A stretch of DNA of 64,000 nt. It comes from Spirometra erinaceieuropaei (Eukaryota; Platyhelminthes; Cestoda; Diphyllobothriidea; Diphyllobothriidae). Below, in pieces: positions 1 through 9,799 of this stretch (the stretch's first letter is position 1; each line of letters begins with the position of its first letter). Location of the stretch: positions 735,616-799,615 of the forward strand of contig CACRXP010000067.1 in the NCBI GenBank assembly GCA_902702965.1. The letters are read 5' to 3'. The notes beneath the pieces are model-generated. The model worked only from the letters and a program-made list of their open reading frames with translations. It did not search any database and was not told the DNA's origin. The translations under genes were made by a program, and so were the position numbers.

Positions 1-394
1 GTGTCCACCAGCGGCGATTTGCACGTGAATTTGTTCATACGTAGTTGGGAAGACATGTGCAGCATCTACCGAGCCCTCTTTCCTCCCTAACTCGCCTTGC
101 TCCGATAGTAAGGCGACGTCGGAGGGACTGGACAGTGGCGGTGACCGTTTACGCGTGCCACGCACGATCTGCTTCTCCCTCCTTTTGTAGCTGGCAACAG
201 TAATGGCGGCTCGAGTCTCAGAGAAGTGGACGCGGCACAAAGGCAGCCTTCCAAGTCACGACTTTTAGGTTGAAGCACATCAGGTTTGTTGCGATAAGGA
301 GTGTGGTCATGACAACGGATTTCCCAGTGTCACCCTCACTCCCCCCCCCTTCTCTCTAAGAAGCATCAGTTGGCTGTCCGAGCTTGTGAAACAA

Positions 395-1095
395 CTTATG
401 ACCATTCCTATTGGTCGGTGGATGCAGAGTTTGAGTCTGCATTTCTTCGAGCAGCTACCAAGACAAGGAATACTCTGCACAGCGGGGAAACCTCTGTGTG
501 CTTTGCGATCATGAAACTTGCAGCTGATGTTCAGAAGAGCACATCTTACCATAAGTTTTTTCGACAACAACTCCAACTGTGCGTGAACCACCCGTATCTG
601 CCATTGTCTCTGATGATGGGTTCGAGTGGGAAACCGAGACGTCAGACAAATAAAGCTCCTATCTCAGCGATCGTGTCTCCGTCTTCACAACAAGGGGGAG
701 AATTCATGGTAATTGATCCACGTAGAGCTAGGCGACACCATCGGGGATCAAAGTTATTCCCATCGGTTCGCTCAGAACCGCCCATGTGACCCACAGTTAA
801 ACCAAATTAAGTCGACATTAACGTCCAGTGTCAACCGCGCAAGGGGTGGGTGGATTTAGAGTTCGAGTCTGTATTTCATCAGGTAAGGAATCTTCTGCAT
901 GGAGGGAAAGTTGCTGCGTATTTTGTGATTTTTAAACCTACAGTGGATGTTGTGAAGAACAGACCTTACGATACCTGTTCAAAAACATTACTGGCTGCCG
1001 ATTTGGCCCAAGCAGAGGTAGGTGACGCCATTAGGGCTCAAAGTTATTCTTATCGATCCGTCCAGAACCGTCAATATGACCTAGGGCCAAGCCAA
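395..1095 (+). repeat. Diverged local direct duplication
   Basis: Bases ~395-800 and ~845-1095 share a series of blocks in order (ggatgcagagtttgagtct / ggatttagagttcgagtct; ctgcacagcggggaaa / ctgcatggagggaaag; caaagttattcccatcg / caaagttattcttatcg). Only the first copy contains the hammerhead-bearing insertion at ~590-690. No coding function is evident. Confidence 0.55.
606..650 (+). ncRNA. Hammerhead ribozyme-like motif, ACGT type, degraded
   Basis: CTGATGA at 610-616, stem II around ggttcgagtgggaaacc, and GTC at 641-643 with stem I GTCT/AGAC. The GAAA core reads GAGA, predicting loss of activity. Confidence 0.55.
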
Positions 1096-1881
1096 CCGCC
1101 ATTGAAAACAACGGCTTGATGTTCGTGTTTATGCGCCACCGCCTTCTAAATTTCCACGCCATCTCCCTCGTCTAGCAGAGTACTTCTGCAACCCTCCCTT
1201 AAACCCGACTGAGCCATTTTAGGACGCCTCTGTTTTCCTTTGCAAAGGCAAACTCGATCAACTGGTGGCCTGCGGGTGCCTGCAGACTGACTGTTTGACA
1301 GCCTTAGAGAGTACCCACCCGACGCAAGCAGAGGCAGTGGACTCGAGCAGAAGCAGAATTCAGGCCAGGGGACAGACAAATCACCACCACCACCACCACC
1401 ATCGTCAGGCCAGCGCCTCTGCGAGGTCAGTTCTGACTTTGCCAATTTCAGGGACTTGGTTTTGAACAGAAAACGCTCCCACAACAGCTGGCTATGCCAT
1501 TTTCGAAGGTCGAACGTCTGGCGACTTTAAATAATAAATCTTGCAAATGCTCTTAGGTGCGGGGTTTTATGCAACTCGGGATTCATAGATCGACACCTGA
1601 CGGTATTTCATACTTTCCTCTTCTATATCTCTTAGACAAATAGCGTGTCGTACTGGTTTTACTTATTAAGATGCGTTTTTCTGGATTGGAGAGTTGGAGA
1701 GTGACCATCATTATTTGATGGAAGCTTCTGAAATGATCTTCAGATGCAGCACATTCAGCCCTTCAGCCAGACTTACAGATGCTCGGATCTATAAACAGAA
1801 CTGGATTATGGGCGTGCAATAGGCATAAGCCGATATGATTATCGACCACCACCTTCCAGGCTAAGAAGCGACCAATCAGGA
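1096..1881. other. No recognised feature
   Basis: It contains a short (CAC)n tract (~1381-1402) that generates His-rich and Gly-rich chance frames. No gene or known repeat was recognised. Confidence 0.4.
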
Positions 1882-2484
1882 CTAAGACAAAAATTCGTTT
1901 CCGTAGAATCGGGCTAGGGCCGTTTCTTGTGCTCTCGCCATGCGTCGGTCGATTGGCGATATTGCACCTGAGTTCTCCATTGCCAACAGCGTCGCGTTAA
2001 TCTCGCGTGTCAGCGTTTTCATGGGGTTGGATTCGCATGGGACATAGGACTGACGATCCTCCAACAAGCTTTTGGCTTTTTGATTGTAGTCTGTCCTGTC
2101 CAATACGACCGTTGAACGCCCCTTGTCCGCAGGCACGATAACGAGGTCGTTGTCGGCCCTGAGTTCCTTAAGTGCATCACGCTCGACCTTGGAAAGCACG
2201 TCGCGCGGCCTATGAACCATGAGGAGGGAGGACACTTGATGTCGAATGAGGTTCTTCGTTTCGTCTGTCGCTCCCGTCTGGCTGAGGATTGATTCCACTG
2301 CTGCGATCATGTTGGCAGGTTTGGCATCGGCTGTGTTGAATGAGGCCTCATGCCGTAAAACCTGCATTTGTTCCTCCGTCAGCTCCTTTGACGACAGGTT
2401 GTGCACCAGTTTGTCGTTCTTGGATGACATTGGAGCAGGCAGCTTACGAAATTTGTTCTCTAGGGCTGCTTCGCGAGTAGCCAT
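1882..2484 (-). pseudogene. PLE reverse transcriptase N-terminal fragment
   Basis: An open minus-strand frame of 200 residues: NKFRKLPAPMSSKNDKLVHN, LRHEASFNTADAKPANMIAA, LVIVPADKGRSTVVLDRTDY and RAQETALARFYG. This region precedes and begins the Penelope-type reverse transcriptase. The frame stops right after FYG, where the intact family continues PPKVRKDG; the palm and endonuclease are missing. It is about 80% similar to the copy at 17690-18540. Upstream it is fused to a LINE fragment. Confidence 0.85.
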
Positions 2485-2489
2485 TGAGG

Positions 2490-2760
2490 TTGCGAGATGG
2501 TCCCGGTTTTTCGTACTGCTTTAGGTTTTGGCTGCGCCTCTTCCGGGAGCTTCAGTTCATAAGAAACTCGTACTTCACTGATGAGTCTCTTGCATAAGTT
2601 TCGTTGTTTGCTAAATTCCTAAAGTTTTTCTGGGCTCCCCGTTTGTAAGAAGACGATCCGCAACTTGCGTTTTTCTCGAATTCCCTTCTTAACCGATGTT
2701 GTCAGCCATTTGGGGTTGTTTCCGATCGGATGTTTCTGGAGAGTACACTACTTCAGCTAT
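2490..2760 (-). mobile_element. LINE linker fragment
   Basis: This is the reverse complement of most of 21180-21450, with matching peptide pieces (IREKRKL, LQTGSPEKL, EFSKQRNLCKRLI). It runs without a gap into the PLE fragment at 1882-2484, so two unrelated retroelements are fused here. Confidence 0.7.
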
Positions 2761-2769
2761 TCAGTGTTC

Positions 2770-2870
2770 GGGCCCCAGGTGTTCCACACTGCGGAGTTGG
2801 GTATGACTAGCCGGAAATGGGCATTCTAGTCTCCCTTGTCTTTGTCGGTAATAACACTCTGCATATATGT
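2770..2870 (+). repeat. SINE-1 partial copy
   Basis: The 3' part of the tRNA-derived SINE family (caggtgttccacac ... gtctcccttgtctttgtcgg), followed by gcatatatgtacatatag and X repeat 1. The same junction occurs inverted at 19850-19885. Confidence 0.7.
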
Positions 2871-2871
2871 A

Positions 2872-3225
2872 CATATAGAAGCGAGGAGGGACGACAGAGA
2901 ATGCGGGTAGATTGGTACAGTACTGTTTCGGGCTTATCGTGCCTTCATTCAGCCAATCATAACCCTGACTTACAGCTGGGACCAGTAGCACAAACATGCG
3001 CACAGACGCACCTGGCGCAGTTGGTCCATCGCTGGGGTCTACCAGATCGGGCATAAGCGCTCCATCAAACCGAAGTTCGTCAGCGCCTCGACACCTGTCA
3101 TTCTCTGTCGCTGCAGATCGGGTATTTATTCAATCAGGAAAGGGCGCACACCGATCTATTGGTTTCACGAAGCAAACAAGCTCCGTATGGGTGGGATGGA
3201 ATAAATATACGATCCGCAGACGAAG
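2872..3225 (+). repeat. X repeat, copy 1
   Basis: An interspersed repeat of unknown class that starts gcgaggagggacgac and runs to agctccgtatgggtggg. Other copies are 19480-19870 (inverted), 20364-20740 and 20740-21100 (inverted). Open frames through it occur on both strands and are not conserved as protein, so I call it non-coding. Confidence 0.7.
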
Positions 3226-3620
3226 CCAGAAACCAAACCCAACCGGCCCTAGATTTTGGAGGGGAAACTAAGACGAGACCGAAATTCTCGCAAGAGGTGA
3301 CAACCGCGTGAGCGGGGAGCTGCTTGAGTCATGGTTTACTGGCCCCTAGTCAATTAACAAGCGCAATGATCATCCCATTCCATACTTGGTACTGAGACTT
3401 CGTCTAGGCGGAGTAAATGGCCACGCGAGGAGCGTACATGTGAACACTTTTCCCAACACTAGGGTCAGCGCGTCAGATGGTCGAGCAATCATCACACCAA
3501 CATCCAACGCATGTGATGAATTGCAGTAATTAACGACGCGAATGTCGACCATCACACCGCATGAAAGGATCTCTGATAACGGGGGGAAGCCGTGAGTGTT
3601 CATAGGTATGCGGTAGCATG
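3225..3620 (+). pseudogene. Internally deleted PLE C-terminus
   Basis: The plus strand reads QKPNPTGPRFWRGN, then (D)ETEILARGDNRVSGELLESW, and INKRNDHPIPYLVLRLRLGG. The first piece belongs to the linker before the GIY-YIG domain and the second to its end, so most of the nuclease is deleted. The identical deletion is present at 19080-19480 on the other strand, which marks a derivative family rather than independent decay. Confidence 0.75.
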
Positions 3621-3632
3621 GCTACTGCATCC

Positions 3633-3640
3633 TATAAATA
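3633..3640 (+). promoter_or_regulatory. TATA-like box in PLE terminal repeat
   Basis: TATAAATA about 50 bases before the hammerhead. The same box sits at the same distance at 7393-7400, 19057-19064 (minus), 33951-33958 and, as TATAAAAA, at 62470-62477. Confidence 0.4.
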
Positions 3641-3675
3641 CTGCAGCCGCATATGCATGAACCACCCCTATCTGC

Positions 3676-3726
3676 TTTTGTCTAGGATGATGGGTTCGAG
3701 CAGGAATCCGAAACGTCAGGCGAATA
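3676..3726 (+). ncRNA. Hammerhead ribozyme-like motif, ACGT type, degraded
   Basis: Stem II GGGTTC/GAATCC, GAAAC, ACGT stem III and stem I (GTCT/AGGC) are kept, but the CTGATGA core has become AGGATGA, so it is probably inactive. It lies directly after the PLE C-terminus in the same orientation; the start of another PLE unit (caagactgcttcct) follows. Confidence 0.6.
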
Positions 3727-3779
3727 AAGTTCTTTCCCAGCGATCGTGTCCCCTTCTTCAAGACTGCTTCCTCAGGCTC

Positions 3780-4090
3780 GTCTCTTCGCTTATATTGGCA
3801 TCGAGAGTGTGGTCACTGTTGGTGGGGATGGTCGTCGTCGTGGACGCCGTGGTGGGTTTGGACAGGGCTGACGGTCGATTTTGCCAGTCTGAGGTTGCTC
3901 CATTAAGTCCCCAGTTGTCTAACGCGGCCGATTCGCTCGCGGAATGCGCATTCGCAGCGTGGACTTGTAGGAAGAGGTGAGGTTTTGGCTTTGTGGATCC
4001 GAGGCGTTGGTGACTTGTGAGCCGCCCTTTTAGTTTTGGCAGCGGTGATCCGGTTTGTTTCATAGATCACCTCGTAAGTCCTCACTGTTC
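3780..4090 (-). pseudogene. Non-LTR retrotransposon C-terminal tail, second copy
   Basis: The minus strand reads YEVIYETNRITAAKTKRAAH and TSPLPTSPRCECAFRERIGR, parallel to AAIYEASRIAAAKVKRDA and the CPPCQRTFRARTGL finger at 42835-43030. The finger is damaged (first Cys lost). A Thr/Ser-rich tail in another frame follows. Confidence 0.55.
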
Positions 4091-4477
4091 TTCCCTAGTT
4101 CAGTCTGCCCTGGGCAAGGTCTTCCCTGCTCTCCGGGGTGGGCATAACCTGACCTACGTAAACGTACAAGGTACTTATGTCCGAGGGGTGAGATTGAAGA
4201 GGGCCACTTAACTAACTTATAAACTCGGGTTTCCTCCAATGTCTCCAAATCCGTAGGTCCCTTTCGGGGTAATTGGGTGTTTTCTCGGTTTCACAAGTCG
4301 TATTGGCGAGGTTTAGCTCGTTGAAATAGATATTTTCTCCAGTAAAATTGTTATTATCCCAGTAGGTCAGCCGCGATCGACCTATGCCTAAACCCTAACG
4401 GTTTCTATATGTGATAGTTATATATCCTGTCTACTCAAGCACAATTAGTAGCAATATATATTCCTAAATAAAAAGGT
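4091..4477. other. No recognised feature
   Basis: No gene, splice-bounded exon or known repeat was recognised between the LINE tail and the inverted element. Confidence 0.35.
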
Positions 4478-4739
4478 GCGTTCACCGGGAGAGCTGTATT
4501 TGAGGTCTGACGTTTCGGGTAGTCATTTCTTCTACCCATCTTCACAGACTGAGCAATCATGCACGCAGCTTTCCTTTTATGGCGCGCTTTGTTTGATGCC
4601 TGGCCCACCAATGTCGCCCGTGGGGCTGCATCCGATCCGCATGTCACCGTGGCCTGAATCCCGCCCATCTTCGTCGGCCGCGGCGATAACTGGCGGTCCC
4701 GAAACGTCTGACCTCAAATACACCTCTCCCGGTGAACGC
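4478..4739. mobile_element. Short element with 42-bp inverted ends (PLE-end-like)
   Basis: The arms 4478-4519 and 4698-4739 are near-perfect inverted repeats (gcgttcaccgggagag ... gtttcggg). Each arm ends in the (C)GAAACGTC motif of PLE hammerheads, pointing inward on one strand and outward on the other. The 180-bp interior has no frame. The same terminal sequence forms a tight hairpin at 8724-8773. Confidence 0.55.
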
Positions 4740-4951
4740 CTCCTTTTCTTTTGATATGCCACCTGGGGATCGCATTCTCACTACTATTGATATATATTTC
4801 TTTTAGAACTTCACCTGGTCGCACAGCAAACGCTGCCTGCCCTAGCTGTGAAGAGATGCGAGTTTCAGCCTATGACCTCGCACGCAGCGCACCTACCTGG
4901 AACAAGTCAGACGAAACCCTCATACAGAACCTGTGTATTTGCTGCCTGCAG

Positions 4952-5164
4952 TCTCTAGCTCTCGGCCTTCGTAGCCGCTTAGAAAGGGCCATGGCAGATA
5001 TCGAAGAACTCAGAATCGAGCTGGCTACGAAGTTGTCGCACGGTGACCGCATGGAGCGACAGAGGATGGTTTCTAGGGAATCAGAACTGCTTGCAGAGTT
5101 GGAAGGCGCCAAGAAGGAAATCGAAGAGTTGCACAGGCGAATGGAACAGATGGAGGACGAAAAG
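4952..5164 (+). CDS. Coiled-coil protein, first recognised exon
   Basis: An open 71-codon exon in phase 0, bounded by a tgcctgcag acceptor and a strong aaag|gtacgt donor. The translation is rich in Glu, Lys, Arg and Leu and shows a heptad pattern (IEELRIEL, ELLAELEGAKKEIEELHRR), so a long coiled coil is expected. It splices in frame to 5294. A Met in excellent Kozak context (gccATGG, 4991) could be the true start, or the exon could be internal with earlier exons outside the window; I cannot decide. Reading further upstream (4751-4806) enters a repeat that recurs inverted near 8670-8755, so that part is not host coding. From memory only, the four exons together recall CCDC170-type ciliary/microtubule coiled-coil proteins; this is unverified. 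Confidence 0.7.
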
Positions 5165-5293
5165 GTACGTTCTTCCACACACCGACGCCTATTGATAACC
5201 GCCGGAGCAAGTCTTGAGAGAAATTTAACAGAATTCACTCATTTAGATGACTTATTTGACGATCAGAAGTCGTGTTTTAATTTGTTTCACTAG

Positions 5294-5479
5294 GATTCGG
5301 AGGCGGAGCATCTCGAGAAGCTGACGAATAAGCTGGAAAAACTTAGACAACAGCAGGCGCGCAAAATTGCCGGCCTGCAGACGAAAACGGAACAACAGAA
5401 GCTTTCTGGTCAACAGCAGGAGAAACAACTGACTGCTGCCAAGGGCATCATCGCCGGCGTTCGTCAGAAGCAAATTCGA
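5294..5479 (+). CDS. Coiled-coil protein, second recognised exon
   Basis: A 62-codon exon, phase 0 at both ends, with acceptor tttcactag and donor cga|gtgagt. It follows a short 129-bp intron. The peptide continues the coiled coil (LEKLTNKLEKLRQQQ, TEQQKLSGQQQEKQ) and ends AGVRQKQIR. It is Gln- and Lys-rich, with no membrane segment or signal peptide. The short intron, phase match and unbroken heptads make this a firm exon. The next intron (5480-6849) holds a foldback repeat. Function beyond a structural or scaffold role cannot be read from the sequence. Confidence 0.75.
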
Positions 5480-5504
5480 GTGAGTTTGTAGCCTGGGTGG
5501 AGTA

Positions 5505-6400
5505 ACTCATGAAATATCGACCTAAATTCCAAAATGTGTTTTCTTTTCAAAAAAGATTAACTCAGTGGGGTTGTAAAAATAACCATCGTGCAGCACAATA
5601 CTACAATAATTCAATTACCTTCGCATGTCAACTTTCGAATAGACTTCTTTCCGGCTGTCTGCACAAACCATATTCTCTAAAAATGGCTACTTAACGAGCA
5701 TGCATTTTTCTCATTGATTTTCAACGCCCTTAAGAATTCAATTATATTTCGTGGAAAACATGCATAAAAATATTCATTCTATTGCTCATTCGGTAGAGAA
5801 TTACGTCTACCGCCAATTTCATACTCGAGAGGAAGATGTACTTCGGTTTTAAGAAGGTTTCTTATTGTGAGATGTTTTAGTACCGTGAAACGGCCGTTCA
5901 TAAAACGTCATGTCTCTGCATTTACCAATGTGGCTTGTGAAGATGACAATATGACTTAAATCCACTGCTCAATTTAACGAACCACATATAGTCCTCTCTT
6001 AATACCGTAGAGAAATGTATAGTTTTCCATGCGCAAAAAATGCACGGCTTGTAGTTTTAAAACCCTCAATGCATGTGTAACGCAAGTCGGGGTTCAAAAT
6101 TAATCGGGAATTGGAAAAGTTTATACACTTTTTTAGTAGGAGGTGAAATTTTCTACCAAATGCATGTTTTCCATGAAGCATAATCGAATTTTTTATGGCA
6201 TCGAAAATCGATGGAAAAATGCATGTCCATTAAGTAGTCATTTCTTACAAAGTAAAGTTTTTGCATGCACCCGGAAATAAGTTCGTTCGAAAGTCGGCAT
6301 CCTGAGGTAACTGAATTATTATAGGATAATTCTGCAGGTTGATTAGTTTTACAGCTCTATTTAATTAATCATTTTGAAACGAAAACGGGCAAATGTCAGT
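5505..6400. mobile_element. Foldback (long inverted repeat) element in intron 2
   Basis: It begins ctcatgaaatatcgacc and ends with the complementary motif. The arms contain shared blocks such as actacttaa, a gcatgcattttt block and atatttcgtggaaaacatg in opposite orientations. It is AT-rich and has no coding frame. Related elements are at 26445, 37240, 40198, 50450, 55115 and 63590. Confidence 0.6.
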
Positions 6401-6849
6401 AAACTTTCGATCGTGCCATGTGGGGTTTTATCTTGGTATACATTTGCAGACTGTTGCAGAAATTACACTGCCAACTACTTCCCATGACCCCAAACCCTAA
6501 CTCAAAATCCGTTATTTTGCGAAATTCACTTTTTATTTATTGTTTAGTTACTGCTCTCATTTCCGTTGTCGTACAATAGTGTAGGATAAGACTTTCGGCA
6601 TAAATCCAGGCAATTTTTGTCTTTTCTTTCATTTTGTCAGCTTACTGGCTAGCGTTCTGCCCCACTCACGTATGCTACGATCCACAGTCTACTGACATTT
6701 AAGTGGGGCCCTTCCTTATACCGTTGCCCGAAAACGCATCTAGGAATTTCGGTTGACATTTCATGAGCTAGTCCACCTACTGTATAAATTGCCGTTGAGT
6801 TTGAAGAGAGGCTTTTTTGTAACCCGGTTTTCCGAATTTCCTGCTGCAG

Positions 6850-7105
6850 CTGTTGGACTTTAGGAACACCCTGGCCCGCATGCTCAGCATTGACACCTGG
6901 ACCCTTCCCAACCCCGAATCGATTATTGTGCAGAAGGTGCAAGCCCTTCTGTGCTCCACGCAGATGGCTGCGCAGCGACAGTTTACTCCGCAGTGGCCTC
7001 TGAATCCTGTCAGTCGAATGCCATCTCTCATGCCGGCTCCAATGAGACTGCCCGCACTGGACTATTCAGGCCTACAAACCGGACCACCTGAGGGTGCCTT
7101 TACAG
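6850..7105 (+). CDS. Coiled-coil protein, third recognised exon
   Basis: The acceptor is a pyrimidine-rich tract ending ctgctgcag; the donor is acag|gtgagt. There are 85 codons plus one base. It opens with LLDFRNTLARMLSIDTWTLP, followed by an IIVQKVQALL helix, then a Pro/Met-rich low-complexity stretch (PSLMPAPMRLPALDY). The FRN-LARML plus P-x(3)-II-x-KVQALL pattern looks like a conserved C-terminal motif of a coiled-coil family (possibly CCDC170-like, low certainty). PLE sequence begins only about five bases past the exon end, and the exon's frame stays open through it to 7365, so intron retention would append a PLE-derived tail. Confidence 0.75.
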
Positions 7106-7110
7106 GTGAG

Positions 7111-7365
7111 TGCAATGAACTTCCCCTTCCATACTCTGTGCTGAGACTTCGTCTAGGCGGAGTAATTAGCCATGCGGGGAGCGCACATGTGAACACTTGT
7201 TACAACACCAGAGTCGGTGGATCGGTTGATCGAGCAATTACTACGCCAACACCCAACGCACGCAAACAAACTGCAGCAATTAACGACGCGAATGTCGGCC
7301 ATCAAACAGTTAGCACACCAAGTGCAACGATCCCGAATGAAGGGGGGAGCCGTGAATGCTCATAG
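7111..7365 (+). pseudogene. PLE C-terminal tail fused to exon 3 frame
   Basis: It reads LPLPYSVLRLRLGG, SHAGSAHVNT, TTPTPNARKQTAAINDANVG, then IPNEGGSRECS-stop. The start matches the tail of the GIY-YIG protein (NDLPVPYSVL at 56886). It begins about five bases after the exon 3 donor and stays in frame with it. The GIY-YIG domain itself is absent. Confidence 0.75.
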
Positions 7366-7392
7366 GTATGTGGTCGCATGGCGACTGCATCC

Positions 7393-7400
7393 TATAAATA
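7393..7400 (+). promoter_or_regulatory. TATA-like box in PLE terminal repeat
   Basis: TATAAATA 44 bases before the hammerhead stem I, in the same position as in other copies. It lies inside a host intron in sense orientation. Confidence 0.4.
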
Positions 7401-7438
7401 CTGCAACCCCTTGTGCTTGAATCACCCGTATCTGTTTT

Positions 7439-7485
7439 TGTCTCTGATGATGGATTCGAGCAGGAATCCGAAACGTCAGGCTAAT
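7439..7485 (+). ncRNA. Hammerhead ribozyme, ACGT type, intact core, intronic
   Basis: CTGATGA (7444-7450), stem II GGATTC-gagcag-GAATCC, GAAA (7470-7473), then CGT and C; predicted cleavage after C7477. Stem I is GTCT/AGGC. Stem III is only the self-complementary ACGT, so efficient cleavage is expected from dimers. One extra U lies between CTGATGA and stem II. It sits on the sense strand in intron 3 of the coiled-coil gene. Confidence 0.75.
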
Positions 7486-7799
7486 AAAGCTCTTGCCCCA
7501 GCGATCGTGTCTCCTTCTTCAACATTATAGGTGGGTGTTGTGTCAGTCATCCGACCTATTCAGACCACTTACTGCGCATAAACTAGCTGGATGCATAGTG
7601 GTCATTACACCGGACTGCATTCTACCAATCATAATCAAATTAGGCAAACATAAGTTGAAAGCTACCGTGCTATTTGTGCAGCCTCGGTGTGGTCTACTTT
7701 AAGCGCCGTTAGATTAAAGTTTCACTGTCATTACATAGAAGTATAGAAGCTGCGAAAATTCCTATTGAAGAATTCAAAAGACAATTTGGTGAGAATACG

Positions 7800-7840
7800 T
7801 AAGCTTGCGATAAATTCTCATCAGGCCTAAACATTTATAT
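7800..7840 (-). ncRNA. Hammerhead-like relic, long-palindrome type
   Basis: CTGATGA on the minus strand (7824-7818) is followed by GA-AUUUA-UC and GCAA instead of GAAA, then an AAGCTT palindrome. It lies about 180 bases downstream of the PLE nuclease piece at 8020-8225, as expected for a PLE end, but is probably inactive. Confidence 0.4.
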
Positions 7841-8019
7841 TGCTATCGAAATGATTAAAAGGAAAATTCGGACAGGCAGAAATTATTCTGTTGCTGGGGT
7901 TTGGGGGGAGGGTCTGAGTGGGTGAGGTGAAAAACAAAATTACCGTCAGTTTCAGGGGGGAGAAGGGCATGGTGGGCACTGGGACGGGTAATTATACGCA
8001 GGTGACTGGCATGGTGGGT

Positions 8020-8670
8020 TTGGGCCATGGTAACTGTGGGGTCTGTACGAAGTTATTTTGTGAGCATAGAAATGGTTTGTATAGCCTGACTGCAGCCGCC
8101 TCTGCTGTTACCAACAGACGCTGTCCAAGTGATTTTGGATAGCTTGTCGGGACCTTGTAAATCACTCGGAATGCCTGTCCGGCATCCGCACAGTGGTCTG
8201 TGCTTACCATGTGGGCGAGGATAGGGGTGAATGGTATTACCGACAAAGACAAGGGAGACTGGAATGGCCATTTCTGGCTTATTAGCCATCGTCAGCCAGC
8301 CATGCCCAAGCCCGAAGTGTGCAACACCCGAACCTCGAACTCGCGACCTGCTGGTTATGAAGTCCACGCCTCTACCCACCGGGCCACGAGCCCGTTGCCC
8401 TGTCGGTTTTCGATCGGGAATATACAATGGTAGGGGGCGCTCACCGATCGTTCCTACGGAAGTCACTCGTTCCGTTGTGCCTTAAGGACTCTCTCTCGAG
8501 CCCACCCAGCAGCCGCACAGCGTCCCCTACCAGAGGATGGAGCTATTGACGTTCTTTGGCCCTTTCCTACCCATGCTGGAAGGCGTCCTCTTATTCTTTT
8601 GGACAAACGCCGGCTCTTGCGACCAATATATTCTGCCCCACAGGAGCAGGTGAAGGAGTAAATACACATA
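8020..8670 (-). pseudogene. PLE GIY-YIG endonuclease, split by a SINE
   Basis: The minus strand reads YSFTCSCGAEYIGRKSRRLS, then LPAWVGKGQ, is interrupted by a SINE at 8232-8527, and resumes ILAHMVSTDHCADAGQAFRV, AAAVRLYKPFLCSQ and LPWP. The second half matches 52511-52897 (ILAHLIDKNNQTDAKEAFKV, AVAIRLANPALCCQK). Catalytic GIY has become IYSF and YIG is kept. This is a distinct PLE subfamily with a longer C-terminal part than the ILARG family. Confidence 0.7.
8232..8527 (-). repeat. SINE-1, near full length, nested in a PLE
   Basis: It runs on the minus strand from the gcgccgctgtgcggc-type end to ggtaataccatt. The tRNA-like head has an A box and B box. The host PLE frame is recovered if the SINE is removed; short flanks catcctc/ctatcctc may be the target duplication. 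Confidence 0.75.
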
Positions 8671-8723
8671 GATGTCAATAGTAACGAAAATGCGATTCCC
8701 AGGTGATATGTCAAAAAGGAGGG

Positions 8724-8773
8724 GTTCACCGGGAGAGGTGTATTGGACCTTCAATACACCTCTGCCGGTGAAC
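8724..8773. repeat. 22-bp hairpin of PLE-type end sequence
   Basis: Two 22-base arms (gttcaccgggagaggtg ... and its complement) are separated by six bases, with one mismatch. The adjoining sequence 8670-8723 is the inverted counterpart of 4740-4800. Confidence 0.65.
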
Positions 8774-9034
8774 GCACATAGAAGTGGTCTGGACTGGCAG
8801 TTTGTCGGTGAAATTTTGTCCTTCAAATACATTGAAATGGAACGCATGAACGCATCAAGGCCAATTTGCTACTGGGATTTTAAATTCACTCAAATTTGAA
8901 ACTGTCGATTATTTTTGTGGAATAATGAGGGGCGTGCCGGTCGCGCCACGGAACTTACTCGGCCCGTTTTGCCTTACGGGTTTTCTCTCTCAAGTCCCGT
9001 TAGCAGCCTCATAGTAGCGCGTAAAAAATAAATA

Positions 9035-9205
9035 AAAAAGACAAGAGATACCGAAATGGCCATTTCTGGCCCGCTGGCCATCATCAGTTCGTCAGCCCGG
9101 AGGCGTGAAAGACCTGGGGCCCGATCCCGCGACCTGGTAGTTAGAAGGCCTTAACCACTGAGCCACTGGCTCGTTGACCTGTCGGTTGCGATAGGGTATA
9201 TCAAA
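9035..9205 (-). repeat. SINE-1 variant subfamily
   Basis: It shares gaaatggccatttctggc, cgcgacctg and ttgacctgtcggt with SINE-1 but ends gcgatagggtatatcaaatga. The same variant occurs at 10211-10394, with a small deletion across the A box, and at 10687-10836. Confidence 0.65.
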
Positions 9206-9397
9206 TGAAGCTAATGACATCGCGGTCAATCGGGCCCACACCCATTGAAATGATAGACCTAAATCCCGTGTCTGTTGCCCACTTCGAAGCAGTTGTTAGC
9301 AAGCATGCATTCCATAGACGGAAATACAACCTTTCACGTCCCGCTTTGGCCTCAGAGAGCTCGGGAACTGTATTGTACATTCGGAGGGTGAAATAAG

Positions 9398-9799
9398 GGC
9401 AAGATCGTAGTTGGTAGCCAGGAATGGGGAAGCGGACGGCGACCTTAACCCTAATCCTAGCCTTAACGCTAACCTCAACCTTAAACGTTAACCATTAACC
9501 CTAACCGAAATCGTAAACGTAACCGTAACCCCTAGACATCGCCGTAACTGAGAAACCTAACCGTAATACTGAAACCTATTCGTACGCTCAAACCCTAACC
9601 GTAACCCAATAAGCTAAGCCTAAAGGCATAACCCTAACCCGAAAATCCGACACCATTAACCGATACCCTAATCCTAACCTCAAACGTAAAACGGAAGCCA
9701 AATGGGTCAGATGTGATTATGGGGCCACACAAAATAGCCCCAGTAAACAATCCGCCGGCCACCTGTAATACGGGCCTGGCTACCAACTGCGATCTAACC
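9398..9799. mobile_element. 402-bp MITE carrying CCCTAA-like repeats, copy 1
   Basis: The terminal inverted repeats are ggcaagatcgtagttggta on the left and ggttagatcgcagttggta (complement) on the right. Inside are about 200 bases of degenerate ccctaa/ccgtaa units. The flanks gaaataag and ggaattag (6 of 8 equal) look like an old 8-bp target duplication. It is a non-autonomous DNA transposon with no frame. Copy 2 is at 44295-44698. Confidence 0.75.

Noticed and set aside
1..108. Open frame from the window edge reading STSGDLHVNLFIRSW to a stop
   Set aside because: Could be a terminal exon of a gene outside the window, but nothing confirms it.
1146..1484. Gly-rich minus-strand frame and His-rich plus-strand frame
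   Set aside because: Caused by a (CAC)n tract.
4751..4951. Upstream extension of the first coiled-coil exon in the same frame
   Set aside because: Bases 4740-4800 recur inverted at 8670-8755 as part of a PLE-related repeat, and a good acceptor lies at 4951.
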